Below are positions 48,322-62,051 of a DNA stretch of 64,000 nt, one piece after another. A program made the position numbers and the translations under genes. The stretch's first letter is position 1; every line of letters starts with the position of its first letter. This stretch comes from Corylus avellana (taxonomy: Eukaryota > Streptophyta > Magnoliopsida > Fagales > Betulaceae), in contig NC_081547.1 of the NCBI RefSeq assembly GCF_901000735.1, forward strand, positions 9,964,193-10,028,192, read 5' to 3'. The notes under the pieces are model-generated. The model was not told the origin of the DNA and searched no databases. It was given only the letters and a program-made list of their open reading frames with translations.

Positions 48322-49119
48322 TTACTCACCAAGAAAAACTTGAATATAAATGCTTTCGGAAATGGCTGCGCGTAGTTTACAACATTCGGGAAACAAGAAC
48401 ATGGCATGACGTGTAAAACAAACAGGTGGCAACGGATGTGTGGGTTTCTTTCTACAATTTTACTTCAATTCCTTTAATAAATTGAGGCACGATAAACAAA
48501 CAACTTTTTGACAACTTTGATTAACTTTTTTCTTATATGATTATTTATTTTTTCAAAAAATGAAAAAACAAATAAATAAATAAATAAAATTTCTTAAACA
48601 ATAACATTATATGTGTTCTTTTTTTTTTTTTTTTTAAATGATATTTTTCTTCGTAAAAATGGTCATTATTATGAAGAAAAAGACTTTTTTTTTTTAAAAA
48701 AAAACCAAATAAAAAAAGGACCACATAGGATGTTATTATTTGAGATTTTTTATTTATTTATTTATTTTTAAAATGGCCACATAAGAGAAAAGTTTGATCA
48801 AAGTTGTGCCATTATCATTTCTCTTATAAATTGAGATGAAAGTCAGCTTTATATTGCCACATCAGCAGGGGTGAAATTAGACTTTTAGGCAAGGGAGGAC
48901 AGACAAAACAAAAATAAATTGTATGCGGTAAAAAAATAAAATTAAAGGGATTATCTCATAAAAATATATAATTTTGGGGAACTACGGCCTCCTAATGTGG
49001 TTATGCCCCTGCACATCAGTCACAATTAAATTTAATTACTTAGTGATTAACTCTATAAGTGTCACACATAAGTTGTCACGTAATGAAGTTGTAGTAAAAG
49101 TTTTAGTATCCTAACTTTA
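48322..49119. other. Contig start without a counterpart in the other copy
   Basis: These 798 bases precede the second DUF3511 block but do not resemble 41455-42252, which precede the first. AT-rich with poly-T and (ATTT)n tracts. A part near 48868-49015 (AGGGGTGAAATTAGACTTTT up to GGTTATGCCCCTGCA) looks like a transposon remnant with complementary ends. No gene seen. Confidence 0.5.
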
Positions 49120-50587
49120 CTCAATTTATAGTGACAAATACATTTTCGGTCCAATACAATTCTCTTTCTAATTAGAATTTTATATTCTAGGTTTGCTATG
49201 TTTACTCCTCTATGAATTAGTTGTATTATGGTGCATTTGAAATTATGATTTTACATACTAAAAACGTGATTTTAAATCAAATCGCTTAAAATATATCGTT
49301 ATTTTCAATTGTGACTAGGGAAACATGCCACGAGCAAAAAGAGTGCCTCTTTCGGTTCTTATGAGTAGAGAAATTGGTTGGATACATGCTACTAGATCGA
49401 TTTGGAGAGCATGAGAGCCGTAGAATAACTATGATCAAAGAATTGATTGATGAAATAGATGGCGCAGATCAATTCAGAAGTATCTAACTATCTACATCAT
49501 AAGATATAAAGGGCACTCTGCGAATAATTTATTTGCAATCTGCCATGTCTCCATGTTTCCCCTTTACTTCTTTTTTCAAATAAATTAGTCGCTTTCTGGT
49601 TGTTGCCAAATAGGTGGAATTCTGGTGTTATACGTCACCGTTTATACCTTGGAATCTTGATGATCCTCTCCATTTTAATACCTAATTAACTTCATTTAAC
49701 AAAGGGGTTGGTTTCTAAAATTTCTCTCTTACTTCTTCCTAAAATAAATATTCCTTGGTGATTTTATTTAAATTATCGGGAGCGAAGAAATTTATTCAAT
49801 TCCAATCTAATTTATTAAATTAATATATGTTCAAAAATAAATATAAAAATTACATACATATATTTTAAACACTTATTATTTTTATAGACTGAGTTGAAGG
49901 AAGTTTCTCCAATCCAGTTTAAAGGAAAATTCTGCCCATAATAAAGTACCATTTTTTTCATATTATCTCCACTGATTTCTGGTTCTTATTTATTATTGTA
50001 GGTTGGAGAATATAAAATCATAGACAATTGGTATGAGGTTTAAAACAAAATCATGAAACAACGTAGAGCACACGTTAGCCAAAGATTTATTCCTGACCGA
50101 ATATTTGCCTTTTATTAAAGACTCTAGTTGGTTCACTTGTATAAAAGAAATCAAGTTTGATGTAGACTAATATACTTCTATGAATTGGGCTTTTTTCTTT
50201 TTCTTTTTTTCTTTTTTAATTTTTTATCAGGTGTCATAAATCAGGTGAACACCGCTTTCTTTTAATGAGGGAATGGGAGTCAATCCCAAAACTCATGCCA
50301 ACTAAAGGGAGTGAGTGTCAGAACACTATAGACCTGCAAAAGACTCAAGCTCAAAATCTCACAAGACATTCCACATGAGTGCGATCAATAGTCACTATGT
50401 TTAGTTTAAGAAGCAGTGATAATCGTAACTTTAATAATAATTGTTGAGGTTTAACAATGCCGCTATTCTGCTCACTTGAACGACTCTTAGATATCTTGCG
50501 GGGTGCGATTTTGAATGCCATAAAAAGATTTGACTTCCCTCACTGGACACCAATTGATTTTCAAATGAGATGGTCAAAAACTCGATC

Positions 50588-50978
50588 CAACAACAACAGT
50601 AATTATAATCTTATTAGTAATGATAAGAGTATATTCAATGGTAATGATAATAGTTGTTCCAGTTGTGATGAAAATACATATTCAACAATAGTAATATTGA
50701 TGTGTTCAATAGTAATAACAATGTCATGTTCAACAATAATAGTAACTCTGTGTCCAACAGATGTGTGTTGCGCGTCCAACAATAATGATAGGTGTGTGTT
50801 GTGCGCATCCTTAAGTAACAGTAGTTGCACGTTCAGCAGTAAAAATAGATGCGCTTCGTGCATCCATCAGTAACAATAGTTGCTCGTCCAACAGTAATGA
50901 CAATAGTAGTTGCATTTCCAAAAGTAATAGTTGTGCATTTAGCAGTAATAGTAGATGTGCACCGCACATCCATATGTG
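50588..50978. repeat. Degenerate minisatellite, second copy
   Basis: Same as 43720-44110, identical at offset 6868. Confidence 0.74.
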
Positions 50979-52272
50979 ACATTAGCTACTAGACTCCCAA
51001 TGCGCATTAATAATTGATAATACTTGAGAGTGACTTATTATTAAGGCTCAAGTAACTTAGTTAAAGTTTAACCATTTAACTCGTTGCGCTTCTTCTGCGC
51101 TTCTTCTGCTCATCATGCATGTTTGGAAGGTACTATTCCAATCGTGTCATATTTGTCATAACCCATTCATTGTGCCAAGCTACACAATGTATGGCCATAG
51201 TGTGAAAACAGAGCTGCCGGATCACATCTATGCCTTCTAAATTCAAACTTTCAATTTTTTCAATCAAACAACTCATGAGCTTGGTTCATTGTTGCAGAAA
51301 TGTCAACTGTCAACAGAAAGCTTAAATAAGCCACGAGTAAGTGGATTTTTACAAGAAATCTATATAACTCACATGAATCTTGTATGTTGTCATGCTTGCA
51401 CTTTGCACTATTGCAATTTTGACTTCTTTAAGTAAGAAGATAACTCATGGGTTGGAACTTGTCTTTGACTCGCAATATCCCCTTGTGGGCCATGAACCCA
51501 ATGAAATAAGTGGAGTGATTATAAAGATCTTGTGAGCTATTTTTAATTAAACTTTAGCTCCAAAATAGTGATTCAATTTGGGTTAGCTTCTAGAATTGTC
51601 TTGAATAGCCTAACCCTCAACACTATGTTATAAATATGAAAATAATTTATGTTGAACCATATATATATATATAATAGGTAATTTTTTAGATTTAAAAATA
51701 AACTCCACTGACTTTTTTATTTTTATGAAAGCGTTTTCGATAAGAGAAATATTATTTTGTATTCTCTCAGCATTTTTTTTGCTGATGTGGCATGTTTAAT
51801 TTTTTTTTTTTTAAAAAAAAAATTAAGAAAATGAAAGAATGCGTAAAAGCATAATATCTCTTTCAACAACAAAGAATTTAAGGATGGGATTTTTCATGGT
51901 CAAATTTGTGTGGTGAATTGCCAAATTCTCTAGTGTCTTTTTCATTTTGAAAAGTCAAATTTAACCGTTGCACGTGTGTCAAACTGAGCAGCCTCATGCA
52001 AGAGTTGAATTAAACAAATAAATAAATATATATGAAAAACTAGAAAAAAAAGTCCATCACCCATTCACCCCTTAAGGATTCACTGGAAACACCACGTTCA
52101 ACTGTTCCACTCCAAATATATATATATATAAAATATATATATTGTAATAAATAACAACAACAACAATAATAATAATTACACACACCGCAAAGCAAAAGCA
52201 AACCCAACAAGCTCCTCCATCTTCTCCTCCCCTGCCTCTCTCGCCCATCCTCGAGCCTGTCAATTCCTTCAC

Positions 52273-52632
52273 ATGGAGGATTTCAGATCCAAGTCATGCA
52301 GGGATGGCGGCGGGATGCAGATTGAGAGCTACTACGGCGGCAGAACTGCGGCGACAAGCATGCAGGATCTGAGGTCTTTCAGCGTCAACTATGCCGGCTC
52401 ATCGGCGCAGCCGACCCAGATAGTAAATGAGGTGAAGATGAAGAAAGGGAAAAGCAGCGTTGGGAGCTCTGTTTCGAAGAGCTGGAGCTTCAACGATCCC
52501 GAATTGCAGAGGAAGAAAAGGGTTGCTGGGTATAAGGTGTATGCCGTGGAGGGGAAGGTGAAAGGGTCTCTGAGGAAAAGCTTCCGGTGGATCAAGAAAT
52601 CCTACACCCAGGTGCTCTATGGATGGCGGTGA
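52273..52632 (+). CDS. DUF3511 domain protein, second copy
   Basis: Same 119-residue single-exon gene as 45405-45764, with identical nucleotide sequence as far as I can see. The flanks are also identical for kilobases on each side, with the same minisatellite and TA tracts, which is unusual even for a recent tandem duplication. I treat it as the same locus assembled twice. This copy is joined by continuous sequence to the CKL gene, and the first copy to eIF4A, so together they place DUF3511 between eIF4A and CKL. Confidence 0.86.
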   Translation: MEDFRSKSCRDGGGMQIESYYGGRTAATSMQDLRSFSVNYAGSSAQPTQIVNEVKMKKGKSSVGSSVSKSWSFNDPELQRKKRVAGYKVYAVEGKVKGSLRKSFRWIKKSYTQVLYGWR

Positions 52633-55089
52633 TGGGTATATATATCTATATCTATATATATACATATATGTATTTATGTTCTTCTTTTTCACTTCCAATT
52701 TGGGTTGTGTTTTACAGAGGTTGCCGTGGATGTGAAATTCTCTTGTGTTTGATAAATCTTGAATCCCCATAGCAATACTAAATAGACTATTTACTCTAAA
52801 AACTATTTTTTGTTGTTGTTGTTGTTTAATTAATTTCCTAAGCCAATGTTTCAATATCATTCACAAGATTTGCTTACTTTTCTTATAATAGCATTCAACT
52901 CTCTGTGACAAAGAAGGAAATAACAAAAAAGATCAGCAATTGAATGTTCAAGATAATTAACAAGATATTTTCTTTTCTGGGTCCTTTATAAGAACTTTTT
53001 CTTCCATTTTATTAAGATGTTTACAATTGTCAACATCTTCCATGGGGTGATTCTGTCTCCAAAAAATCGATTGGGGTTGAAGCCAGCCAAATGTGTTTTT
53101 GTTCTCTTTCATTTAGGATAAGAGTTTCCTTAGAAATTGTCTTTGAGGAATTGAGAATCACGTGTGCTTTTACTAGAATTTACCCAATTTAGCTAAAGAG
53201 CACAAATTATTTTTTAGCTACTCACTTTTGAAATTTAGATATTCATTTTCAATATATTCCATTTAAAATCTTCTTTATTTATCTATTTTTACTTGTCCTA
53301 AAGAGGAGAGAATCATATTAAGCATTGTCACTCAACAAATTTGCTGAATACTGTAATAGCTATTTTGACTAACCCAATGTGAGTGCTAGATCATTCTTAT
53401 CTAGCTATCCAAATGTTATTTTGGCGAGTCTTGATGCTAAAATGAGAGCAAAAAGAGTAACATTTGGCTCGGTAATTTGGAGAAATATTTGGCGGTGCTC
53501 ACAAATTTTGACGAGTATGGTCACTCGCCAAATGTAAAAAAACAAATCATTTTTTAATTTCTAACATTATCTTCCCTCTCGATAAAGAATAAAGAAATAC
53601 TTGAGAACCAGTATTTAAATAGAATAGTAAGAATTGATAACTAAAATAGAGAATTTGATGAGTGTTTTGGTAAAAGTAGAAAACTAAAATAGAAAAATGT
53701 GATTTTTTTTGCGCTAAAATGAAGAGCAAATTTATTGAAGCGATGTGAATACTTTCTTTGTTTTTTTAGAACGTGCCCAATTAACCATAGCAGATTTTAT
53801 ACTAGAGCATCTAATAATTTACATTACATATATCAGTTGCAGAATGTTCAGAGTCTATAGTTTTTTATTTTTTTTATTTTTTTATCTTTGTAATTGATAG
53901 GGGAAAAACGTTATAGGGAGGATGTTTTCCAATTTGGAGAAAAAAAATCAAATGAGACTATGATATGCCCAGGCATCGATAGGTTGGGGCCATATGATGT
54001 TGTCTACTTTCACTACCCTTGATAGGGATAATTACGTTGTTTTTCTCCTAATCAAATGAGAAAATGGTTACATGAAAACAAAAAACTAAGAGGGTGTGGG
54101 GCTGTGGGCTCTCCAACAAGATGTCCAAATAAAAATATAATGCGAAAACGAAGAACAACAAATAGGAAATGGGCTAAAAAAAGGGTTCAATCAATTGTAT
54201 CTTGCACAAAAAGTTAAGAAAGAGGCCGCATAATGCGATTTCTGAAGCAGGCCAAGACGCTGATCCGTTTGAAAGCTACAACAATCATCAGAAAGAAGTT
54301 ATTGATAAAAGAGGTATTGTCGTTTTCCAAATAGAAACAGTCAAAGAGAAAGAACAAACTCAGGCCATTAAACAGCTTTTGGAACCTCCACTACGTGCAG
54401 GTCCATTAAACTTACTAATAAAAGACTATGGATCTCTTATTTTGGTGGGGTGTTAGGCTCTTGATTCAAACCTCATTCTAGCCATCACTTCCTATTTCTT
54501 TTAGAAATTATCAAGATTGAAGTCACATTAGCCACAAAATGCAAACCCTAACTATTGTTAGACATACAACTTTTTTACAATTCGCCGACACAAGTTAGCA
54601 TATGATTAGAGTCACATCAGCTACACAAAATAAAAAATAACAATACTCTTTAATCACATGCTGACATGTCTTAACAAGTTGTAAACGAGTTATAAGTTTA
54701 ACATTTTTCTTCTTGTTATCAACCATTAAAAGCATCAAATTCATCAAAACAATGTTCTTCAAATATATTTAAAAAATGTTTTAAATTAGAAGAGAAATTC
54801 TATTTAGTAGATACTAACTATCATACAACTGAATGTCATGTCAATAAAATAGCCTTTAAATCAGTACTTGATTTTGAATTTTTTTTTTTTTTACAAGTAC
54901 TAATTCAATGGCTGATTTTTATTAGCACATCATCTAATTGTATATCAATAAGAATCTACTAAATAAATAGCATTATTCAAATTAAAAATCTCCGAGATTA
55001 ACCAAGATTTTTACCATATCAAACCCAAATAGCGCAAAAGAGGCCTTCAACTCAAGGTCTTAATTTCACAATCAAATACAATCTAAAGT
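52633..55089. other. DNA downstream of DUF3511, second copy
   Basis: Same content as 45765-48221, including the TATC tract and the 84-codon TTG-initiated open frame (54202-54456). No supported gene. Confidence 0.5.
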
Positions 55090-56451
55090 TCCTTTAATTC
55101 AAGCAATAATACTCAAAATTGAAGGATATTAATGCAACAAAATGAATCAACGTTTGATGAATAGCAAGACATAAATTACTAGAATGGTAGAGGTTGAAGA
55201 CCGCCCAAACAAGCTCGCCCATCTTTGATTTAATCGAGTGCAAAAATAACATATCAAAGAGAATGAAACAAGTGGAAATTCCACTCAAGAAATTTTCCCA
55301 AAATGTAGTAGTAGTGATTCATATTTGTGTATTGGATTCGAATTGTGTTAAGATATAGATACTGAACTATATAAGTCAATCATATCCCAACACATTTAAT
55401 TAAATAAATCAAACCCCTCAAACATAACCTACAAATTTCATGTTGAATTCATGACAAATTTACAAGTCATGTAAATAGCGAAGTCAAACTAATGGGTTAA
55501 ACCAGGTGATGCACAACACATACGACTATTTCTCTCGCATAAGGCCCACAACTACGAGCATTTAGGATTAGGTATTTAGGCAATTGTTTTGACATTAAAA
55601 AATCGTTATTTGGATTTCGTTTGTGAATTTTTTTTCGAAGTTTGGCTCGTATGAAAAATGAATGAACAAAAAACAGCTAGCAACTTCCAACAAACACCAT
55701 GCCAGATTCCGACAACCTACAATGGGAACAACCGGTGTTGAATTCTAGCGAACTCCTACGACTGAATTTCGACAAACTTCAACGACTGACTAAGGATTCC
55801 AACATACTCCAACAAGGGTCCATCAGCTTTCAGCAAAAGTTCGAACAAACTCTCATGACAATCTAACATCTTGCGTTGGTCTGACAAACTTTGGCGATTT
55901 AAAGAAAAACTCAAACTTTGAAAAATAATTTACAATTTTAAAAAAGAAAACTACTTTACAAAAAGTAAGGAAAAACTATTTTACAAAAATTAAAAAAAGT
56001 TATCCTAGTCAACCAAAAATCTTTTCGGTTCAACCACAATTTTCAATCGTACCAAACACTTAAAAAAAAATCCAAAAACTATTTTATGTCAAAAGAAAGA
56101 CCGGCATTTTCTTGCTAAATGGGCACTAATCCCAGGAATGTTACAAAAAAAATAATAACCCAAATGTGGAACCATACCAAAAGCATTGGCAGTGGATCAT
56201 AATCTTAAACATTAATGTCTACATTTATTTACACACAAGATGGTTTTTGTGTATTTTGAGCCTTTGCCTTCAACCAAATAAAAGTAAAAAGGCAAACCAA
56301 AAAACCAAAACACAACATCGAACAGTAAGGCAGAATATTGTAGAAAGTTTTCTCTTTTCCCTTTTTTTTTTTTCACGAGAAATAGTGTGAAATTGTCGCC
56401 CTCGCCTCCACTTGGATCCTTCCATGGGCAAGGCATTGATAAGGGGAGCTG
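55090..56451. other. Intergenic DNA between DUF3511 and CKL, with a degenerate minisatellite
   Basis: AT-rich. Between about 55680 and 55900 there are imperfect repeats built on words such as CTTCCAACAAAC, CGACAAACTTCAACGAC and ACATACTCCAACAAGG, a worn minisatellite. The right end (about 56200-56451) should hold the 3' UTR of the minus-strand CKL gene. Confidence 0.5.
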
Positions 56452-59400
56452 CTAATACTGTGCCCTCTCATCACTGTTAAAATGCAAGGTCTCAATACCC
56501 CGAAGAGTGGACTCAAAGTTCTTTATATTTGAAGCATTTCTACCGGAAGATGTACGGTGCTCGGATGATATCACAGGTGAACCTCTTTGCACACCAGAAA
56601 TTTTACGAAAAGCTCCAGAGCTTCCATCTGTCGTGTCAACGCGAGAAGGGTCAGCCTCACTGCCAGTAATCGCTGCATCACGATTGCTAGACATAACAGC
56701 TCGCCTTGATGATCCACTTGACCGCAAGAAATTAGAACCAGACAACTGCATGAATCCAAGGACAAACAAGTAGTTTAAAGTAAAAAATTAGAACCAAACT
56801 GCAATATCATTCATGCAAAAGAATAACACAACTCATTATGATTATACAACTAAGCCTGCAGTAATTGGTGCTTATCATATGCCATGACATACTACAACAT
56901 ACTCAATCTTGCAGAAATTCAGTTATTTTTGGTGAACCAAAGGAGATAGGTTTAGAAGAACAATGGGTGAATTTTTTTTTAAAAAAGAGTCCATTTCAGA
57001 CAGCGGTTTCAAAACACTAAGATCTTTTATACGGCCATTTCAAAATGTTAGTCCCAACAAAGTAGGAACCTGAAAAGCAAATCTGGTAACGGTCCTAACA
57101 TAGAGCAATTTTGCACAAAATGACCTCTCAAGAATTGAAGCAGCAAACTAACACACGACACCTTAAAGACTTACCAGAAATCAGATAATGAACCCTTCAT
57201 CAGATTGTTTTAATTAGATCATATTAAATTTCTCAAAACACACATTAGAATGAATACCTTCACTTTATCCTTCACAAATTTTTTTGTGATAACTAAATAT
57301 AATTGGTGGCAGACATCGTCTAGCTCAGTGTAAAGTTCAAAAATCTCATTATTTGATGTTTACGAGGTTACTCGATCAATCTTGAGATGCTTTTCCAGAG
57401 GCATGGAAAATTTGGTAGGAGACGCAACTATGCAGCCAATAGCACAAGATCCTTTGTGTATTTAGTGGAATGCAATAGCCAAATTAAAGGAAGAGGGTGT
57501 GGTTTTATTTGTGCTCAAAGGAACTTTTGGCAAGCTTTATACAAATAATAGGCAGAGGCAGGGTGAAGATTACTTGTTCATCCATTTTACTTTTCTTAGG
57601 ATTTTGTCTACTCTTTCTCTTTAATTTCCTTTTAGCGTTGGTTTCTTTCTCAAATATAATTCCAGTGTTTTTGAATTTTGATTGTGTGCTAACCTTTTTC
57701 AGTATTTTTCTTCCACTTATGAAAAGAAAAAGAAAAACAGAAAAATACGTACTCCATTAACAGGGTAGCAGAACAGAATGAAATTATTATTAAGTTGTTT
57801 TATTTTTTTATTTTTGATAAGTAACAACCAGTCTTATTAAAAGCGTAAAGACGCCTCAAAGTACACCGGGAGTATACAATAGCATTACCTAACTAGAAAA
57901 GGAAAAACACACTTTTTAAAAATTCTAGTCCACAAGTCAAAAGAAAGCTACCATCTCCACTTAAGTAACATAAGTAACCTACATCTTGAATACCATCACT
58001 TTGCCTACATAATCTGACATAAAATCGTCACCCAAAACCCCAGAAAAACACATCAATCTCACGGGGATCAGAGGCATCTAGGTGAGGTTTACTGGGTTAT
58101 ACCAAGTAAAGGTATGAAAAGAAAATGTGTAATATAGTGAAGTGAACTAAATCCTCATATTGGCCAATTAGAAGCACATGTAAAGGGAGCAGAAAACTCT
58201 TCCAAATATAGCTTCAATCAGAATGCACATACCACAGAATCTTTAGCTACAGTTGGATCATTGGCAACTGGACTTTTCTGTTTAGAAAGGCTTCCTGCAT
58301 TTACAACTGGCCCAGAGTGTCTCCTACGAGAGGGATCTGTTGAAGACCAACCAATAGGTCTACCTTCTTCACCACCTGCAATGAATGACACTAGAGATTA
58401 ACCATTATTAACCAAATACTGGAGAGTAAAGTTACATGTTCGAAAATTATATATAGGCCAAGAAGGAAAACCTAACAAAATGAAAATGTGTTGAGTGTAT
58501 CTGTGCCTTGTTTGAACTCATCAAAAAAAACCTAAATCCACTTACACCACTTCGCTGGGGGAGCCACTTTGTCCCAACAAAGTTAAAAATAGATGAATAT
58601 TTGAGGATTCAATGAGAAGCTATAATATCCCCCACGAAACAGCCATCAGATTCCAACAAAAGGAAGCATGGAATAAAAAAAAAAAGCTTAATGCATGTTG
58701 AAAACTAAACATTACATGGATAGAATTTGTTTACCATTGTAGAGGATTACAAATATGAGCACAACATCATTGTTTTGGGAGGAGCAGAGAGAAAGAGGGA
58801 ACTATAATTACCTAAATGTCTATCAGCATTTGCAGTAGCTGGTGGTATGCCAGAGCTAGGTCCAGCACCAGGACCCTGTAGGATGATAAACGAAATAAGA
58901 TAAAACTTACAACCTTTTCTAAAGCCATTGAGAGTCACTTACAAGAGCACGAGTAGGAGGAGTCGCAATCTGGGATTGTTGATATTTCAAAATGGTCCAA
59001 TCAAACACATAATCGAACTGAAAGCCTGCAGTCAATTGGGGGAAAAAATTGAACCTCCAAAAATATAAGACTAGATGAAGGTAACAGCAAAATTGGGAGT
59101 ATTATTGCCATATCATTTGAGCAGTTAAAACATCGAACGATAAAGCAGGCATTAAAATTCAAAATCTTTGGGTGAGACTATTTGTTAAGATAACAGAAAA
59201 ATTAGGATCATTATTATTATGTCATTTGAGCAAGTGAAATAAAAGAACAGTACAGCAGAAAATAAGTCCAAACCTTCACGAATAAAAAGGTCACGGAATA
59301 GTCTTTTGAGATAAGCATAATCTGGCTTATCATCAAACCGTAGAGACCGGCAATAATGGAAGTATGAAGCAAATTCTGTAGGATAACCCCGAGATAAGGC

Positions 59401-61706
59401 CTAAGGAAGAAACAATGACCTTTCCAGTCAGTTACATATTATTGACCTACAAAAATGACATCATCTATTCATAACACTACTCTACAGCATGAATCTACCT
59501 CAATAGAAGTTGATACTTTCTTCTCACTGATCTTCTCATACTTCTGCTTCTTAGTTCCAGCTTTCAGTCCCTGCCAAGGAAGACTATAAAGACATACAGT
59601 CATAACCAAAAGAACTATGGAATGTATTAACAACACAATATAAGATTGGGGCTCAGGAATCCTCACCTTCCTCTTAAGAAATACATAAGAACATATCCAA
59701 GTGATTCTAAATCATCCCTACGGCTTTGTTCTGTGTAGCAAAAAGCAACATGGCCAAGAATCAGAACCACAAGGCACAGAACAAATACTAAAGAAAAAGC
59801 TAAAATAAACACAAGAGCTAAAATAAAAGGGTAAAAAAAAGCTGAAAAAAATATAGCTATACCAATGCCAAGGTGAGTGTTCATGCTGGCATATCTTGCA
59901 GTTCCTGTCAAATTTTTATTTTCTCTGCGAAATATATAAGCATGTCAGATTTAACTAAATAAAGTGAAAATACTACTTAAAATTTTTGGATGAAAGCTTA
60001 AGGAAATCAGATAACTTATAATGATCTTGAAATTTTTGACAGTACAAAACAAAAAAATTAACAACCGAGCACAATATAATGGCAACCATTACAGGTGAAA
60101 CCATGTATATTTTTTTACCCTTTTTCTTTCCCCAGGAATGTGTAACCAAGGTCATATATAACCTAATCCAAACCAACTAACCTATAAGGAATATGTTGAT
60201 GAGTTGTAGCATCTCTATACTTCTTAGCCAGACCAAAGTCAATGACGTAGACCTACATGAAAGTAGACATCAGTTAATACATCAATACAGAACATAAAAC
60301 CATATATCAATAACTAAAGAAAGAAGAGGGATCAACAGTAAAACCTGATTTGCACGCCTCCCTAAACCCATAAGGAAGTTGTCAGGCTTAATATCCCGAT
60401 GTAGAAATGATTTGGAATGAACAAACTCAACACGATTGATCTGGGGGGAATATCAGGATTAAATTGCCATGAGATAACCAAAAATGTAATGCATGTGAAA
60501 TTCTAGAAGAATATATATGAAGTAGAGAAAACCTTACCATCTGATCTGCAAGCATAAGTACAGTCTTAAGGGACAATTTCCTACTGCAAAAGTTGAATAA
60601 ATCTTCAAGACTGGGTCCCAGTAAATCCATCACAAGAACATTATAGTCTCCTTCAACGCCAAACCATCTTACATTTGGAATTCCAGCTGCCAAAATATGA
60701 ACAATTGCAGACCAATAAAGACTTCAGAAAGATGAGTACCATAATTTGAGGAAAAATAATTGCGAAGCAACAAGGATAGCAATAAAGGTCATTACTTCCT
60801 CCCTGTAGTATTTTATACAACTTTGACTCATACAACAATTGGGGATGCTTAGTCTTGACATTTTCCTGAGTCAAATAAACAGTATTAGAATTCACGTATA
60901 TCAGAACATATGCATTCCAAAATTTCATTATATTAGCATTCTAGAATGTGTAGGTGCTGAATCTACATAAACATGGCCAAGCAATAACCAAAAGTTTCAC
61001 CAGCATAAAACCGGACAAAATCAGACTCAGCATATTATTAAATTCTCAATATTAACCTTCTAGAACTCTACAAGCACGCAAAGCAACTTCTACGCTCCCA
61101 AATCAATCATCCAGTCAATACTTACTTTCTCGCGACCCAGTCACTTATTCTTACAAAACAAATAATTCAAATTCAAAGCAATCAAGGCAAACATTTGAAA
61201 TCGAAAAATCCCTTATTCAACAATCTAGCCCACAGAGCAATAAATTTTACAAAACAACACAGCAATTTAGACTCTAACCCGCCATTTTATAACCGAATTA
61301 CCCAAATATACCAAAAATTCATTAAATAAAATTAAGCAGCCGAGAAATTCCCACAAAAATAAACCATAACAACATACAAATAATTGCATCATTTCCATGA
61401 ATTTGGAGCAAATTTATCGAGCAAAATTCATAATTCAGGATATCCACGAACAAAAGCAAACGAATTCCAGAGATAAAATTATAAATGAATAACTCACAAG
61501 CTTAATCGCAACCTCCTCATTCGTCTGAATATTAGTACCTGAAAACAGTTCCACAAAATAAACGAAGTTCACCTGAAAAAGCAACAATACGACAAGAAAA
61601 AAAAACAAAAACAAAAATTAAATTACATACCGAGATAGATCTCTCCAAACGATCCGCTACCGATCTTGCGACCGAGTCGAAACTTGTTCCCAACTCGTGG
61701 CTCCAT
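56452..61706 (-). CDS. CKL2: Casein kinase 1-like Ser/Thr protein kinase (CKL), 14 exons
   Basis: Exons in coding order: 61631-61706, 61498-61538, 60796-60865, 60538-60686, 60345-60440, 60182-60252, 59863-59924, 59667-59730, 59499-59583, 59274-59400, 58943-59025, 58812-58875, 58233-58375, 56452-56745. They join in frame to give 474 residues. The kinase domain (about 9-280) has the glycine loop [12 protein letters not shown] (15-26), Lys38 in [13 protein letters not shown] with Asp128, and DFG at 149-151, all intact and at the usual CK1 positions. The CK1 substrate-binding segment [18 protein letters not shown] is present, and the domain ends with [12 protein letters not shown]. The tail (about 300-474) is Ser/Pro-rich and ends in SDERAQY. 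The family phosphorylates acidic or pre-phosphorylated substrates in cytoplasm, nucleus or at the plasma membrane. The CKL2 name rests on recalled synteny with At1g72710. Confidence 0.93.
57797..57880. repeat. Retroposon-like fragment in the last CKL intron
   Basis: A T-rich stretch followed by TTTTTGATAAGTAACAACC, then TTATTAAAAGCG and TACACCGGGAGTATACA. This word order looks like the T-rich (reverse-complement poly-A) end of a plant non-LTR retroposon. Identification from memory of similar sequences, so weak. Confidence 0.4.
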
Positions 61707-62051
61707 AATTCCCACAATCCACGATCAGACCGAAGCCTAGCTCCAAGTCAAAGCCCTAATCCCCAAAATTCCACGAAAATTGGAGAATCAGGGACCTCCA
61801 GAGCCTTGACCGAGTCGAGGCCCCGACGAAACAATAAAAAAATCGTCGGCGGAGAAGATGTTAGGGTGGCGTGGGACAGGGATGTAAATACAGGTACAAG
61901 AGCGGGGGCAAAATTGGTAATGGGAATTAGGGTTAGAGGGAGCGAGAAGAAGAGGAAGACGACGAAGAAGAAGGAGAGAGAGGAGGCATTCTGATATCTC
62001 TCTCACACAAGCACAGCGCTTTGACGGAACCGAAGCGAGATTTCCTATATA
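61707..62051 (-). promoter_or_regulatory. 5' UTR and promoter of the CKL gene
   Basis: Minus-strand leader upstream of the ATG at 61706. It has a CT-rich segment (minus strand TCTTCTTC runs opposite 61930-61985) and a TATATA at 62046-62051 that could be the TATA box. Short open frames on both strands here are low-complexity products. Confidence 0.5.

Larger units (their letters stand above)
49120..55089. repeat. Second copy of the block duplicated across gap 3
   Basis: Matches 42253-48221. The match ends at 55089, the counterpart of the last base before the gap; the sequence then continues uniquely toward CKL. The pattern of differences (all in the first 400 bases) suggests a haplotype switch inside one contig. 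Confidence 0.9.
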
